NCBI GenBank assembly: GCA_951799445.1
Contig: OX637296.1
Coordinates: forward strand, 1,178,001-1,242,000
Length of the DNA stretch: 64,000 nt
Source: Pseudisothecium myosuroides
Taxonomy: Eukaryota > Streptophyta > Bryopsida > Hypnales > Lembophyllaceae
Reading direction: 5' to 3'
Below, piece by piece: positions 1 to 11,039 of this stretch. Every line of letters starts with the position of its first letter. Position 1 is the stretch's first letter. Below the pieces are notes generated by a model, which did no database searches, was not told where the DNA came from, and worked only from the letters and a program-made list of their open reading frames with translations. Made by a program: the position numbers and the translations under genes.

Positions 1-169
1 TGTGTTGTGTTCCAAATCTATTTTTCTTTCTCTGAAGAATGAGCTAAAAATCATTCTGTCCATGAAAACCTGCGCAAAAGGCGGATCAGCCCTTAAAGGG
101 TTTCTTTCTGCACCTCCTACCTTACAGGCTTTGGAATTCTTGTACCACTAGATTAACATTTCTTCTTAA

Positions 170-700
170 AAAAATTGAGAAAATACCATATAGAGAAAAA
201 AAAATCTTTAATAGTTCTAAGATGAATTAAAACACACTAATCACAATGGTAGGATTGTTCCAGCAAGCAAACAAAATTATACAAACCCTTTTTTTAAAAA
301 TTGTCAAAATTAAATTCAAAAATAAATTCTATATATGAATTTTTGAAGAAGATACTTGGATTGTTCAAAAAACAAGACTCTCTATAACTTTCTCATTAAT
401 AGTCCAAATGGAATTAATCAAATCTTTCTATTTAGATAAAGTATAATCTGCAAGAGAAAAAAAACTAATTTATTTTGAGTTTTGTGTGACTTTTTTGTGC
501 TACCTAGTGAACTATTTTTTCAGCTTAGTATGGCATAACTTTTGTTTCTTGTCACCAATTGGAATAAAAATTACATTTCCAAAAAGCTAATGTATTTTCC
601 TATCTTCCAAAAGAAATTCAAAAATCAAGTCAAAAATTGAGATCATAAAAACTTGCCCAAACCTTGCAATGTCCTCCAAATAGACTGCTGGGCATTTGGG
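170..700 (+). repeat. Family B dispersed repeat, partial copy
   Basis: This stretch aligns by eye with 4139-4985 and 8380-8981. The shared order is a block reading roughly gaattaaaacacactaatc, then ccag/tagcaagcaaac, then a TATAACTTTCTCAT box at 382-395, a TATAATCT box near 445, and a second CATAACTTTT box at 534-543. The 5' terminal repeat of the family is not recognisable here, so the copy is truncated or decayed. No coding capacity is visible. Confidence 0.6.
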
Positions 701-3055
701 GTTTTATTTGGGTGCTAATCTTATTACACAAGAGCCTTTAAAGCGCCACACCTTCAATTTTGAGTTCCTAATTGCAGTTAAAAAAAATTGACTGCCATGT
801 AGCTTCTGTTGGCTACACTAGATGACATTTTGAATTCAAGTCCATATCTGCATTTTATAGGCCATCGTTGATGTTAAAAAACCCAACATGAAGCTGGTTT
901 TGAGAGAAAGTCAAAGGCTACCCTTTTACTTGCCTTGCCTTCATTAACTCCTAAAGGATGTCAGCATTGTTGATACAATGTAGATATTGTTACAACTTCC
1001 AAATACATAGGCCATTTAAACGTAGTTAAAATTGTTTTTTTAGCTCATTTTTTTTGAGAGATTGCTTGGGAATGCACCTTTGCTTTGTGATTTTCACGGA
1101 CTTTTTTGTGACAAAATTGCGTAAGAAAAAAAACCTTATATACAAGGACTCTAGAAGAATATTGAAGTCACCGTAGGCCATTTTGGTCTAGCCATTTTTG
1201 AAGGGATTAAGTTAGAGCATTGCCATTGTAGGGTGGTGAAATCCCCACATGAAATCTGACTTGGTTGGTGGGCACTATGGCTCCTGCTCTCCTACCTTTG
1301 GCCGCCTAAAGCACTCTTCACCGCATTGTGAAGCGTTAACTCTTTGCTTCACCATTATGACCTTGACTACAGTTCGATGCATGCAGTTGGATCAACCACG
1401 TACCCCAAAATGAAAAAATTGCCCTAAACTTATGCCCTTTGATAGTGTTCCAACAAGGCTCCAATCAACTCAACAAAAAATCCAATCAACTGAACAAAAA
1501 ATAATCATAATTGTGTTGACACTGAGCTTGCTCAAAACTTCTCCATCTACAGAAAGCAACGGTACCTTGGGCAAAATTAGGTGTGCCCGATGCTCTAAAA
1601 TGAATTTTGAGTTTGACTATGGGAGGTGCCCTAGTTTCTAGCTCCTACCAAACCTGCCTTGGTTAAAAGTAGGTATATCCATAATGGCGCAATGCCTTAA
1701 ACCGCCAGCTATAATAAGCCCCTGAATGGTGTTAAAATATTTTGAAAACTGCACCTCCATGTCTCCCGTGGTTCTTCACTGTGGCAATGGACATTTTGAG
1801 ACAATTGACTGGCTTCTAAACTCAAAGTACATAAGGTTTTAATAACATGAGGATTTACTAACGCTTAAAGGCTTGTCAGAGATCAGAGATCAATTAAAAT
1901 ATGCTCTCGTTATTAAATCCTCATGTTATTTCAAGCACATTTCAGAGATCAAGAGATCATGATTGTTATTAAATCCACATGTTATTTCATATGACTCACA
2001 GAACACAAGGATATAAAATCATGGATTTACGAGCTTGGATACTTGTTTAATAAATATGAAAAACACACTTACACCTCCATGTCTTTTACTTCTAACACTT
2101 TGGAAGGAGGAGCTTTTGAATGTGACCACTCTTTTTTAATGTTGCCTATGAGCAATTTCATTCACTACTTCCAAAACTTTGTATTACTATTGTGGTCTCA
2201 TTTTTGTTAGAATCAGAAAATTGATTGTGCAGAGCTTCCTTTTCTACACATCTCTTTGCTCTCTTGTATTCATTGTTTACTATTGTAGTTAGCCTTCAAA
2301 TTCCCCACAGCCCACTTTGTGGCGGTTTTGGGTGTACCCACCTTAGGTGTAGTGAATGGAGATAGAGATAGAATTGACCCTTGAGAAATCCAAAGCGTCT
2401 ACTATATGACTTATGAGTACAATGTCTAGATCACATTTAATTCTCTATCTTATATGCAATTTTTAAATCTTGTCATAACCTTTAATTCTATGAAATTGTT
2501 TTATATATCTATTGCTTTTATTAAAAAACCTTGTAAAGCTAATACACACCATGATGAAAGTTGGTGAGGACCATCATATAGTACAAGTAAAATAAGAATG
2601 TTTTGTCTAATTAAGAATATTTCACACATTCTCAAAGCCAATGAGTGTGACCACCCTAAAACTTGTCATCATTACGAGGGTGAACACAGATAGGAAAAAA
2701 AATTCATCATTTTTCTTGAAAACTACAATTTAATTAATTTTGGGAGGATTCCTTAAGAGTCTAAGTCAATTTTTTTTTAAACTCTAAGACAATGTAATAG
2801 GCATTTGCAAAATAGGATGCATTAGATTTTATGTCATAATATACTACTTTTCATTATTTCTTAAGATTTTTAGAATTTCAAAACATGATCCATTATATTG
2901 TGATTTACTATTTTGCAAAAGAATTAATATGATAGATAGAATACAATATCATTTACATGAGAAAATTTTGAAAAATAAAAAAAATGATCTTTTAATAATT
3001 TAGACTAATACTTCAATTAAAGATTAGTACACTATGATACTGCCTTAATCAGTAC
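701..3055. other. AT-rich intergenic DNA, no gene seen
   Basis: Only short open frames without recognisable domains occur. The one local structure is a small cluster of direct and inverted repeats at 1838-1988: a motif around aataacatgaggattta (1838-1857) recurs inverted at 1910-1930 and again at 1967-1988, with cagagatca motifs between the copies. Nothing else is supported. Confidence 0.6.
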
Positions 3056-3057
3056 GA

Positions 3058-3348
3058 GAAATTTCAAGCCTCAAAGAGGCTGCAAGTTTTGCACCCCCGT
3101 AATGCAATTATGGAAAAAAATAAAAAAAAAAAAATATTTTTAATTTTAAAAAATTTGGGCGCTAACGTGGCACTACTAATGCCACGTCAGTACCACTACT
3201 AGTGCCACGTCAAATTGTCTAGATTTTAATATTTTTTATTTTCTTAATAGTTTGTTTTCCAAAAAAGGAGGTAAAAAAAATTTGCATTTGCACCGCGGGG
3301 TTGCCAAAAATAAAAAACTTGCGGTCTCTTTGAAGCCTAAAATTTCCT
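3058..3348. mobile_element. Foldback (MITE-like) element
   Basis: Imperfect terminal inverted repeats of about 30 bp face each other. The left end reads atttcaagcctcaaagagg (from 3061) and ends in gcaagtttt; the right end, read in reverse complement, is attttaggcttcaaagag followed by accgcaagtttt (3311-3345). The interior holds two palindromic gccacgtca copies around 3180-3210 and AT-rich filler. There is no coding frame. I could not identify a target-site duplication. Confidence 0.65.
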
Positions 3349-3910
3349 CTAATGGCACTCCAATTTTTTTTAAAAGACAAGAAAAAGAAGGTCGTGAATG
3401 AAATTTTTAGCTCTAAATTTTTTTAATAGACAAATATATGAAATGGAATCATTAAAAAAATTTGTTTCTATTTACATATAGTCAATTTTTATATTAATGT
3501 CTTTTAGATGATTAATTATTTGTCCATGTTGAAGGTTTTTTGATGATTTTAGTTTTAAGAAGAAGTTAGGAGCGCAAATCTTTAGGAGAGATTTGTACTA
3601 AAAGTTTAAGTATTGAATTAAAATTGAGAGTTTTTCAACCTCAAAGTATTGTCATTGTTTGGTCAATGTATTTTTAAATGGGAGGTCATTTAATAGTACT
3701 GGGTTTATCAATCTTTTTTTTATGTATATGTAACTCTGAAATTGGGTTCCTTGAATTTTGTAATTATCCAATGTTGAACATTTTTTTTAAAAGGTTTAAA
3801 ATCAAAATTTATCAAAATGGACAAGAGTGTGTATTGAGCACAAGAGCATACAAAGATCTTATCCAAGAACTAGGAGAACATAGCTTGCAACCTTTGTAAG
3901 TTGCATTGTC

Positions 3911-4121
3911 CAAAGTGACTATCTTGAAAATAAAACCACAACTACAGCCATAATTTTTATTAGTTTGTTCAATTGAAATGATTTTTTTCCTCGTAAAAGA
4001 TACTCCTTATCCACATCTTCTATAAAAATTTAAAAGAAAAACAACCAGTTTTGTATCAAGAGTTATTTTTTCCAAATTGCTATATTGCCAGAAAATGATA
4101 GTTGGTCTTTTAGGGGTTAAT
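3911..4121 (+). repeat. Family B repeat, 5'-truncated copy
   Basis: It matches the last 180 bp of the full copy at 8039-8981: aaagatactcctt, the ccacatcttctataaaaattt block, then a terminal ttaggggttaat at 4110-4121. Another copy of the same family begins only about 18 bp later in the same orientation. Confidence 0.65.
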
Positions 4122-4138
4122 CATTATCTTCTTTATAA

Positions 4139-4985
4139 TAACTTCTAAAGGCACAAGGCCTTTTATCATAGGATCTTACACCTAACTAGTATGAAAAAGT
4201 GTGAATTTTTTTTTGAATTTTTGACTGCACAGATTGCAAGATATCTGCATTTAAAGTGAAAAAAACAAGTTTTTCAGCACATTGCGAGATTAGATTTTTT
4301 GACTTTAAACATTTTTAACTTAAAATTTTTGCACTACAGAGTTTTGAGCTTTAAATCTTTATAGTGGAGAATTGAGCTGAGAGTATAGGAAAAAAAGAAT
4401 AAAAAAACTTAATTATCATTTTAAAAAAAATTGTTAAATAGAAATAGGTACAAGATAGAAGGAAAATTTAAAATATTCATATATTTTAGATGGAATTAAA
4501 ATGCACTAATCCCAATTGTGAGATTGTTCTAGCAAGTAAATTAAACCATGCCAAAAAAAAATTTGAAAAATTTGAAAAATTGCATTCAGAAATGAATCCT
4601 ACAAGTTATTTTTTCAAGAAGATGCTCTAACTGCCCGAAAAACAAGAATGTCCATAACTTTCTCATAACAAACCAAATTAAATGAATTAAAGCTTTTCCG
4701 ATAGAAAAAAATATAATCTATAAGAAAAAATGTTTTAAAAAAAATTCAAATTTTTGCAAATTTTTTTGTTGCCCGAGCTGTTTACCGTCCCTTGTTTTGA
4801 GCTTATTTGGTCAGAATTGTTGTTCCCAGGCATAGATTGTGAAAAAAATTATATTCCCACAAAGCTTATCAGTTTTTCTATCTTCAAGAAAAGTTCCTAA
4901 AATTCACGAGAAAAATTCAGCCCGTAGGTACCAACCCAAAATCCCATTTGTCCCCCGAAGGGACAACAGTTCTTTAGGAGTTAAG
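4139..4985 (+). mobile_element. Family B TIR element, degenerate full-length copy
   Basis: It starts with a degenerate end (acttctaaaggcacaaggcc) and ends with ctttaggagttaag, which match the ttaacccctaaagg terminal repeats of the copy at 8039-8981. Internal blocks are shared in the same order: gatcttacacctaactagtat, the ttgcactacagagttttg block, the gaattaaaatgcactaatccc block and tccataactttctcataaca at 4651-4670. No open frame is conserved between the copies, so it is non-autonomous. Confidence 0.65.
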
Positions 4986-6180
4986 CTTTGTCTTATTTCA
5001 TTATGCTAAGTGTTGTAATGTTTATAAGGTTTTTTTCCATTGGAGAAGCAAATTTTGGGCAAATTAGGATAGCTAAGAAAATTTGTGTCTTCTAAAAAAC
5101 ATTGCTTTGATGTTATAGGTGTTCATTTACATAAAAACTTTGAATCCTTCTATGTTGATTGATGTATTGAAAGTTATGACAATTATCATTTCATGAGCAA
5201 TCATGATTATTACCTATTTTTGGAAATAATACGATACTTCAAGTTTCTTATTGCACTCAATTATTAATAATTTTAGAGAAAACAAAATCATATCTAGGAT
5301 GTGAATTGCCTACTATAACATTCTCATTATTATTTAAGATTGACATTCTTCTTTTAATTTTTAGAGTTATTAGCAATTTAGTATTGTAATTCAAACAATA
5401 AATAATAAATATTTATTGTAAAAAAAATAATGTGTTGTTAATTTATTTCCTCATCAATTATAAGTTAAATAAACCTCCTTTTAAAAACTCAAGCATCACA
5501 ATCTTGCAATTAATGAGTTTTTTTTAATTCTTAATTTCTCCAATTCCAATGAACAATCATGTGCTTGCTAATTGCATCCTGATCCACATGCTACTCCCAC
5601 CTTTCACCTTTCATCACATTAATATTTGTTTCATCCCATTTGTCCTTCATAGACAGGGTCATTGCACATGTTGTGGGCCTTTCATTTTGTTTCAAATGGT
5701 TTCCGCCGTGCCAAGGCTTGATTATATAAAAATGCAACTTTTGTATCCTCCAAAGTGTGTTTTTTTCTTTCACATGGTGACATTTTTGAGGTTCTAATGA
5801 TAAGACTTCTTGACACTTTCCACGAGTCGTGTACTATTGATTCCACTTGCATTCATCTATGATTATCACATTTGCACATGTGCGAGAAACGGACATTTTC
5901 ATTGGGCTCACTCTCTAAATAGGGCTTGGAATGCCCCGTACGTACAAATAAATATTTGGTTATCATACCTTAGCTATTGCCATCGCCTGGGGCCAAGGCA
6001 ATAGGCAAGCGGCATGTAACATGAAGGTTAGCTGCGGAGGGAGGTGCCTGCATTGGGATTGGGCATACGTTTACTTGCAATCTCCAACTCCCAGTCCCAC
6101 CATCATGACTCACACCAGAAGTCTATCCTGGTGAGAACCATCCCTAGCCAGAAGATTTAAAGTAACTTACTAGTTGTCCC
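4986..6180. other. Intergenic DNA, no gene seen
   Basis: AT-rich to about 5.5 kb and then of more balanced composition to 6.18 kb. Overlapping open frames of 60-82 codons on both strands (5549-6004) have no recognisable domain. I see nothing that supports a gene. Confidence 0.5.
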
Positions 6181-6190
6181 CATTTGTGTG

Positions 6191-6403
6191 GCCGGGGTGA
6201 ACTGACCCCCTCGCTCGGCCCTGCGGTCCGACCCTGTTTTCCGCACAATTTTTTTTTGGCAAATTTTGAATTCATATTTGGGATCAGAGACCCCTAATTA
6301 GTCTAATGAGATCAATTAAATTTCCTGGATCGACCCAAAATAGGGGGCTTTTTTTTACATGCACCCCCCATAAGGCCGAGCGAGGGGGTCAATCCACCCC
6401 GAT
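6191..6403. mobile_element. Mutator-like MITE, copy 1, with 10-bp target duplication
   Basis: Terminal inverted repeats of about 28 bp: left CGGGGTGAACTGACCCCC then TCGCTCGGCC (6193-6220); right GGCCGAGCGA then GGGGGTCAATCCACCCCG (6374-6401). The element is flanked by an exact 10-bp direct repeat, catttgtgtg, at 6181-6190 and 6404-6413. TSDs of 9-11 bp with long TIRs are typical of Mutator-like elements. Other copies lie at 10689-10924 and 36603-36840. It has no coding capacity. Confidence 0.8.
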
Positions 6404-6736
6404 CATTTGTGTGATGTGGGAGTGTTCTAAGTGCCAGCTTACATGTGAGCCTGGTGGGCAAAGAAAGCAACTAGAAGACAAGAACAGTGTCATCAATGAT
6501 CGGTAAGCGTGGAAGGAGGAGAGAGTTCTACCGATATTGGTGAAGAATACACTGGAGAAGCAACATAAAAGTGGTTTCTATATTTCGACCCTGTTGACCA
6601 ATACATGTAAGGAGACTTTAAAAGTATGATCTTAACCGTGGAACGATGTCGAGGATCAAAAGTGTCCGATGGATGAATGATTTCATTGTTCATTGGAGAA
6701 ACAAAGAATGGACCTATTGGTTCAATAATCAGAGCA

Positions 6737-7580
6737 TTTTAACCTCCTAAAGTTGCAAGAGTCTTTGGGCAAGTACATGGCCTCAATTTTTGACAAGATT
6801 GCTTGAAACTTTTTTTCAAGATAGGAATATTGATTAGCTTTCGGGGGGATATAATTTTTAATTTCAATCAATGGTAAGAGCAAAAGTTATGCCACAATAA
6901 GCCCAAATGGGTGAGGACAAGCAAGAAAAAAAAAACTTGAAATAATTTTAGAATAAATAAAATTCTTCTATATATTATTTTTTTCAGTTTGGAAAGATTT
7001 GATTCATTTCACTTGGATAAGAGATGTGAAAGTTATGAAGCTTCTTGTTGTGTGGGTAATCTTGAAAAGAAATGTAGTGGATTGATTTATGAACTCAATT
7101 TTAACAATTAAAAAAAATTGCACACAGTTTAGTTTGCTTTCAAGAACAATCTCACTATTTTGGAATTAGTGTGTTTTAATTCCATTTTTGAGCTATCAAC
7201 AATTTAGTTTTTCCTTCTATCTAATGCCTACTTCAACTTAACGATATTTTAAAGAATAAAAACTAGGGGGGGGCCTAACTTTCAACTCAATTCTTCAACA
7301 TCAAGATAAGTTAAATTCACCTTCTATAGTGACAAAAAATTATAGGCTTAATATAATCTAATTAGGCTATGAGCAAAAAGAACTCGGTTTCTGTACTTTA
7401 AATGCTTATATCTTGTGGTTGATATAGTCCATACGTTCTCAAACTTCTCTAGTGCAAGATTATACGATTGGATATGCAAAAAAAACAAATGTTTAAATTT
7501 ATACTTGTTCGCATTGAAATTGGCAATTTTGAATGTTTCTTTATTTTTTTAAATGACCTTTGGTCTGTAGGGGTTAGTAA
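6737..7580 (-). mobile_element. Family B TIR element, minus orientation
   Basis: Read on the minus strand it carries the same ordered blocks as the 8039-8981 copy: AAAGTTATGCC at 6884-6894 and GAAAGTTATG at 7028-7037 are the reverse complement of the two CATAACTTT boxes, about 147 bp apart. Degenerate ends remain as ttaacctcctaaag (about 6739) and taggggttag (about 7569). The same layout is repeated at about 57.2-58.3 kb. Non-coding. Confidence 0.6.
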
Positions 7581-7636
7581 CTACCTTAGAAATGTAGGGC
7601 CGTGTCTATTGAAGGTAAATCCATTCATATGGAATG

Positions 7637-7948
7637 CATTAGATGTTTTTTGGGGGGTTGGGAGGGCCGTTTCAGGCTCGTTCCCGACGCTGGTCCCCTC
7701 CTGCAGTTTCGGGGAACGGCTGTTCCCGACAAAAAAATTTCAAAAAAAAAAAAAAAAAAAAAATTTTTTAGTCTTGAAATGAAAAAAAAGAACAAAAAAA
7801 AATTTCATTTTTTTTTTGAAAAAAATAAAAATAAAATTCCGACGTGGCAGTCGCTCGGCCATGTCAGCGAGCTGCCGTGACCCTGATTTCGGCAGTTCCC
7901 ACAGCTGGGAACACGCAGCCCTCCACAGGGGGGAAATCTCATCTAATG
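7637..7948 (+). mobile_element. 312-bp CATTAGATG element, copy 1
   Basis: Bounded by the inverted 9-mers cattagatg (7637-7645) and catctaatg (7940-7948). Contents in order: a GC-rich block with cgttcccgacgctggtcccc and ggaacggctgttcccgac, a long A-rich and T-rich middle, gacgtggcagtcgctcggcc, and gttcccacagctgggaacac near the end. A second copy of nearly the same length lies inverted at 25060-25374. Open frames across the poly-A tracts are artefacts of composition. The family is unknown to me and no clear TSD is visible. Confidence 0.75.
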
Positions 7949-8038
7949 TCTCCAATTTTACACATGACACGACATGGTTGCAAAATAATAGAGCTTGTGC
8001 TTAATGGTTTTGGATCTTAGTGAATGATTTTAGTTTTT

Positions 8039-8981
8039 TTAACCCCTAAAGGCCCAAGGCTTTTTTTCTGCCAAAAAACCATCAAAACTGCCATTTCTAT
8101 AGCAAGGAGTTAAAAAAAATGAAAAATGTTTTTTTTTCACATCTAACCGTAGGATCTTACACCTAACTAGTATGGAAATGTGTGGAAAAAATTTCAGAAT
8201 TTTTGACCTCTCAGATTGCAAGATATCTGTGTTTAAAGTGGAAAAAACAAGTATTTCAGCACACTGCGGGACTAGATTTTTTGACTTTAAACATTTTTCA
8301 CTTAAAATTTTTGCACTACAGAGTTTTGTGCTTCAAATCTTTATAGTGGAGAATTGAGTTGAGAGTGTAGGGAAAAAAAAAGTATTCAAAAAAACTTAAT
8401 TATCATTCCTAAAAATTTTATTAAGTAGAAGTAGGTACAAGATAGAAGGAAAATCTAAAACATTAATATATTTTAGATGGAATTAAAATACACTAATCCC
8501 AATGGTGAGATTGTTCTAGTAAGTAAACTAAACAATGAGAATTTTATTTAATTTTTAAATTGCAAAAATAGCATTTAGAAATGCATCCTACAAGTTATTT
8601 TTTTCAAGAAGATGCTCTAACTGCCCGAAAAACAAGAATGTCCATAACTATTTCATAACAAAACCAAATGAAATGAATCAAAGCTTTCCAAATAGACAAA
8701 AATATAATCTACAAGAAAAAAAATATTTAAAAAAAAAAATCAAATTTTTACCAAATTTTTCTTGCTGTCCAGACTGCCCAGTTACGAAAAAAAGTAACAT
8801 ATTTGGCCATAACTTTTGACTCCTGTTTCCAAATGTGCTGAAATTTAGTGCATATGAAAGATACTCCTTGCGCCCACCTTCTATAAAAATTTCAGCTTAA
8901 AATATGGAAATCTCTAGTCACACGGACCTGCCCAAAATTTCTATACGGCCAAAAAACGCATGCCGGTCCTTTAGGGGTTAA
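8039..8981 (+). mobile_element. Family B TIR element, best-preserved copy
   Basis: Exact 14-bp terminal inverted repeats, ttaacccctaaagg (8039-8052) and cctttaggggttaa (8968-8981), define a 943-bp unit. Inside are gatcttacacctaactagta (8151-8170), the ttgcactacagagttttg block, tccataactatttcataaca (8641-8660), a ccaaatg box, and ggccataacttttgactcc (about 8806). No protein is encoded. I cannot assign the superfamily because no target duplication stands out. Confidence 0.75.
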
Positions 8982-10480
8982 GGTGCTTCAAACATACACT
9001 TGTAGAATACCTTAAGATTTCACTTTGAAAATTTATAGAAATACATAAATCCTCTCCAAGAAATATAATTCTTTTTAAAAAATTTATGATTTTCATTTGT
9101 CTACAAGAAGAAAAGATCACCTAGTAGTGATTTTAACTTCATTTGTACTTAATATTAGCTCAAGTGAACGATTTTAGTTTTTTCTACCTTTGAATTCATT
9201 TTTAGAGCTAATTAGGAAACTGAGTTCAGACTTTTATTTTCTAAATGCCCAATCAACTACTTAATAGGTGCTACCCAACCTTGAGCAGCATTTTCGGGCA
9301 AATTTTTTTCTTTCAAAAATTTACCTTTTTGAAGCAAACTAGATTGGTTTTTTTTTCAAAATTTACATTCAAAACTAAGATTGTTGTGGTCAAACAAAAA
9401 TTATATGGAAAAGAGATTGAGATTGAAGGTCATATTAGGGGTGGTCATACCTTCTTTACCAAACAAATTTCGTAAAAGAATAGAAAGTTGGTGAGAACAA
9501 AACCATATGCAATAGGAAGCAATTTTGGATGAAGAAGGTGTGACCCCCCTATTTGGTACCACGAGCATGGAGAATCAAAAACCGCATAATTGGTATGCCT
9601 GCAAGACATGATGGGGAACTTTTACAAGGTTCCAAGATCTAATCAGCTGGGGAGAGGAAAGACGGACTAACGTTGTCTGCACATAGCTTGTATCACCACA
9701 CCAGGTAAAAAACTACAAAGCGACAATGGGGAGAAATTGGGAAGCACTATTAGAGAGCCGATCAAAAATTTTGTTTGTGAAACTTCTTCACACCCATTAT
9801 TCACCTCCACAAGAGAATAATGGTTGTGGAAAAGATTTGACAGAAACAGTGTATTTTGCCAACACAAAGCCAATGTGGATCCACCATGTCCCAATTCTTC
9901 AAAGAATGGGCATGTTGTGAAGAAGGTATGACTACCCCTATTGGAACACTCTCTTCTTGGACAGAAATGGAAGGTGAAAAGAATTAGGTCAGCTTGCGTC
10001 TAAGCCAATGGGGGTTTTTTGAGCCAAAAATCGCTTGAAAGCGATGAAAAATAATCCACTCAATTCTTGTATAAAGAAATGGCACAATTTGAGAATCTAG
10101 AAATCGCGCGTTTGCTACCACATCTGGGGACGGGATTGCTCAAATTTAGATGAATGTACATCACTTGGATGAATAAATGAAATTTCATCCCCAAATTGCA
10201 AGTTTCATCCATTTCTAAGAATGTAAGTAGCTTCATCCTTCCATAGAATATCGCTTTCTGTACTGCCTAAATTAAATGAAAAAAACACACCCTGGTCTAA
10301 GCTTACCTCAGGGTTGTTGTTTTTCCCTTTCCCCCAGGCAGATTGAACTGACCAATGGCTGGCCAGGTGGTGTCTCCTTGGCCTTCCACATGGCAGTGCG
10401 TTAGGACAGCCAGATCCCTCACATGCCCCGCACATCCTTGTCAACACGGACACGGCACACCAACATTGATCATCGGAACC
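8982..10480. other. Intergenic DNA, no gene seen
   Basis: No credible gene. The motif gaagaaggtgtgacccccct (9530-9549) recurs diverged as gaagaaggtatgactacccc (9920-9939), about 390 bp apart in direct orientation, suggesting a decayed element between them. From 10.3 kb the base composition rises to above 50% GC, but the overlapping open frames on both strands have no recognisable domain. Confidence 0.5.
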
Positions 10481-10494
10481 CAACCGTTAACTCA

Positions 10495-11035
10495 CTTCCA
10501 GGCCAATTGGTGTTTGGTCATTGGGAGGTGTTCTTGTGCGGTAACTGGAGGTGTGGGATAAATGGCCTCACAACTGAAGCGCGACACATGGCAAAAACAG
10601 ACACCCAACACCAATTGGCCCGGGAATTGGAAAAGACGGGACGGACCGACCGACCTCCCTGCCTGCACGCGAGAGGGGTTTGCGAAGGGCCGGGGTGAAT
10701 TGACCCCTCTATTGCCCCGCCAAAGAGTAAATGTAAAAATTTCCCCCTATTTTGTGCCGCTTAAAATTTGTATTTCATCACATCAGCTAGCTAATTTGGG
10801 GTCTCTGATTGCAAATATGAATTCAGAATTTGCAAACTTCATCATGCGTGGCAAATAAAAAAAATTCAGTGTTTTCTACAAGGATAAAACACGGGGCAAT
10901 AGAGGGGTCAATCCTCCCTGGCCGTTTGTTTGCTAAGCTAAGGTAGAAGCACCTGGAGTAAACTGGCCATTTACCACATACATCCAATTACCACACAACA
11001 ACACCTCCCAGTGACCAAACATTATTGGTACAACC
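10495..11035. mobile_element. TIR element carrying a nested MULE-like MITE
   Basis: Inverted arms of about 70 bp, roughly 80% identical by eye, lie at 10499-10567 (tgtttggtcattgggaggtg and following bases to ataaatggcc) and 10965-11030 (ggccatttaccacata through cacctcccagtgaccaaaca). The arms enclose the MULE-like MITE copy at 10689-10924, so this appears to be an older element hit by a younger one. Non-coding. Confidence 0.6.
10689..10924. mobile_element. Mutator-like MITE, copy 2
   Basis: It starts GCCGGGGTGAATTGACCCCT and ends AGGGGTCAATCCTCCCTGGC, matching the termini of the 6191-6403 copy. The middle shares the ggggtctctgattgcaaata and gaattcagaatttgcaaa blocks, mirrored in the other copies as aaattttgaattcatatttg. 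Possible flanking repeats tttgcgaag and tttgctaag are not exact. No coding sequence. Confidence 0.7.
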
Positions 11036-11039
11036 ACCC

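Noticed and set aside
7468..7970. Lys/Phe-rich open frames around 7.5-8.0 kb, and their counterparts at 25.07-25.43 kb
   Set aside because: They are created by poly-A and poly-T runs inside the two copies of the CATTAGATG element.
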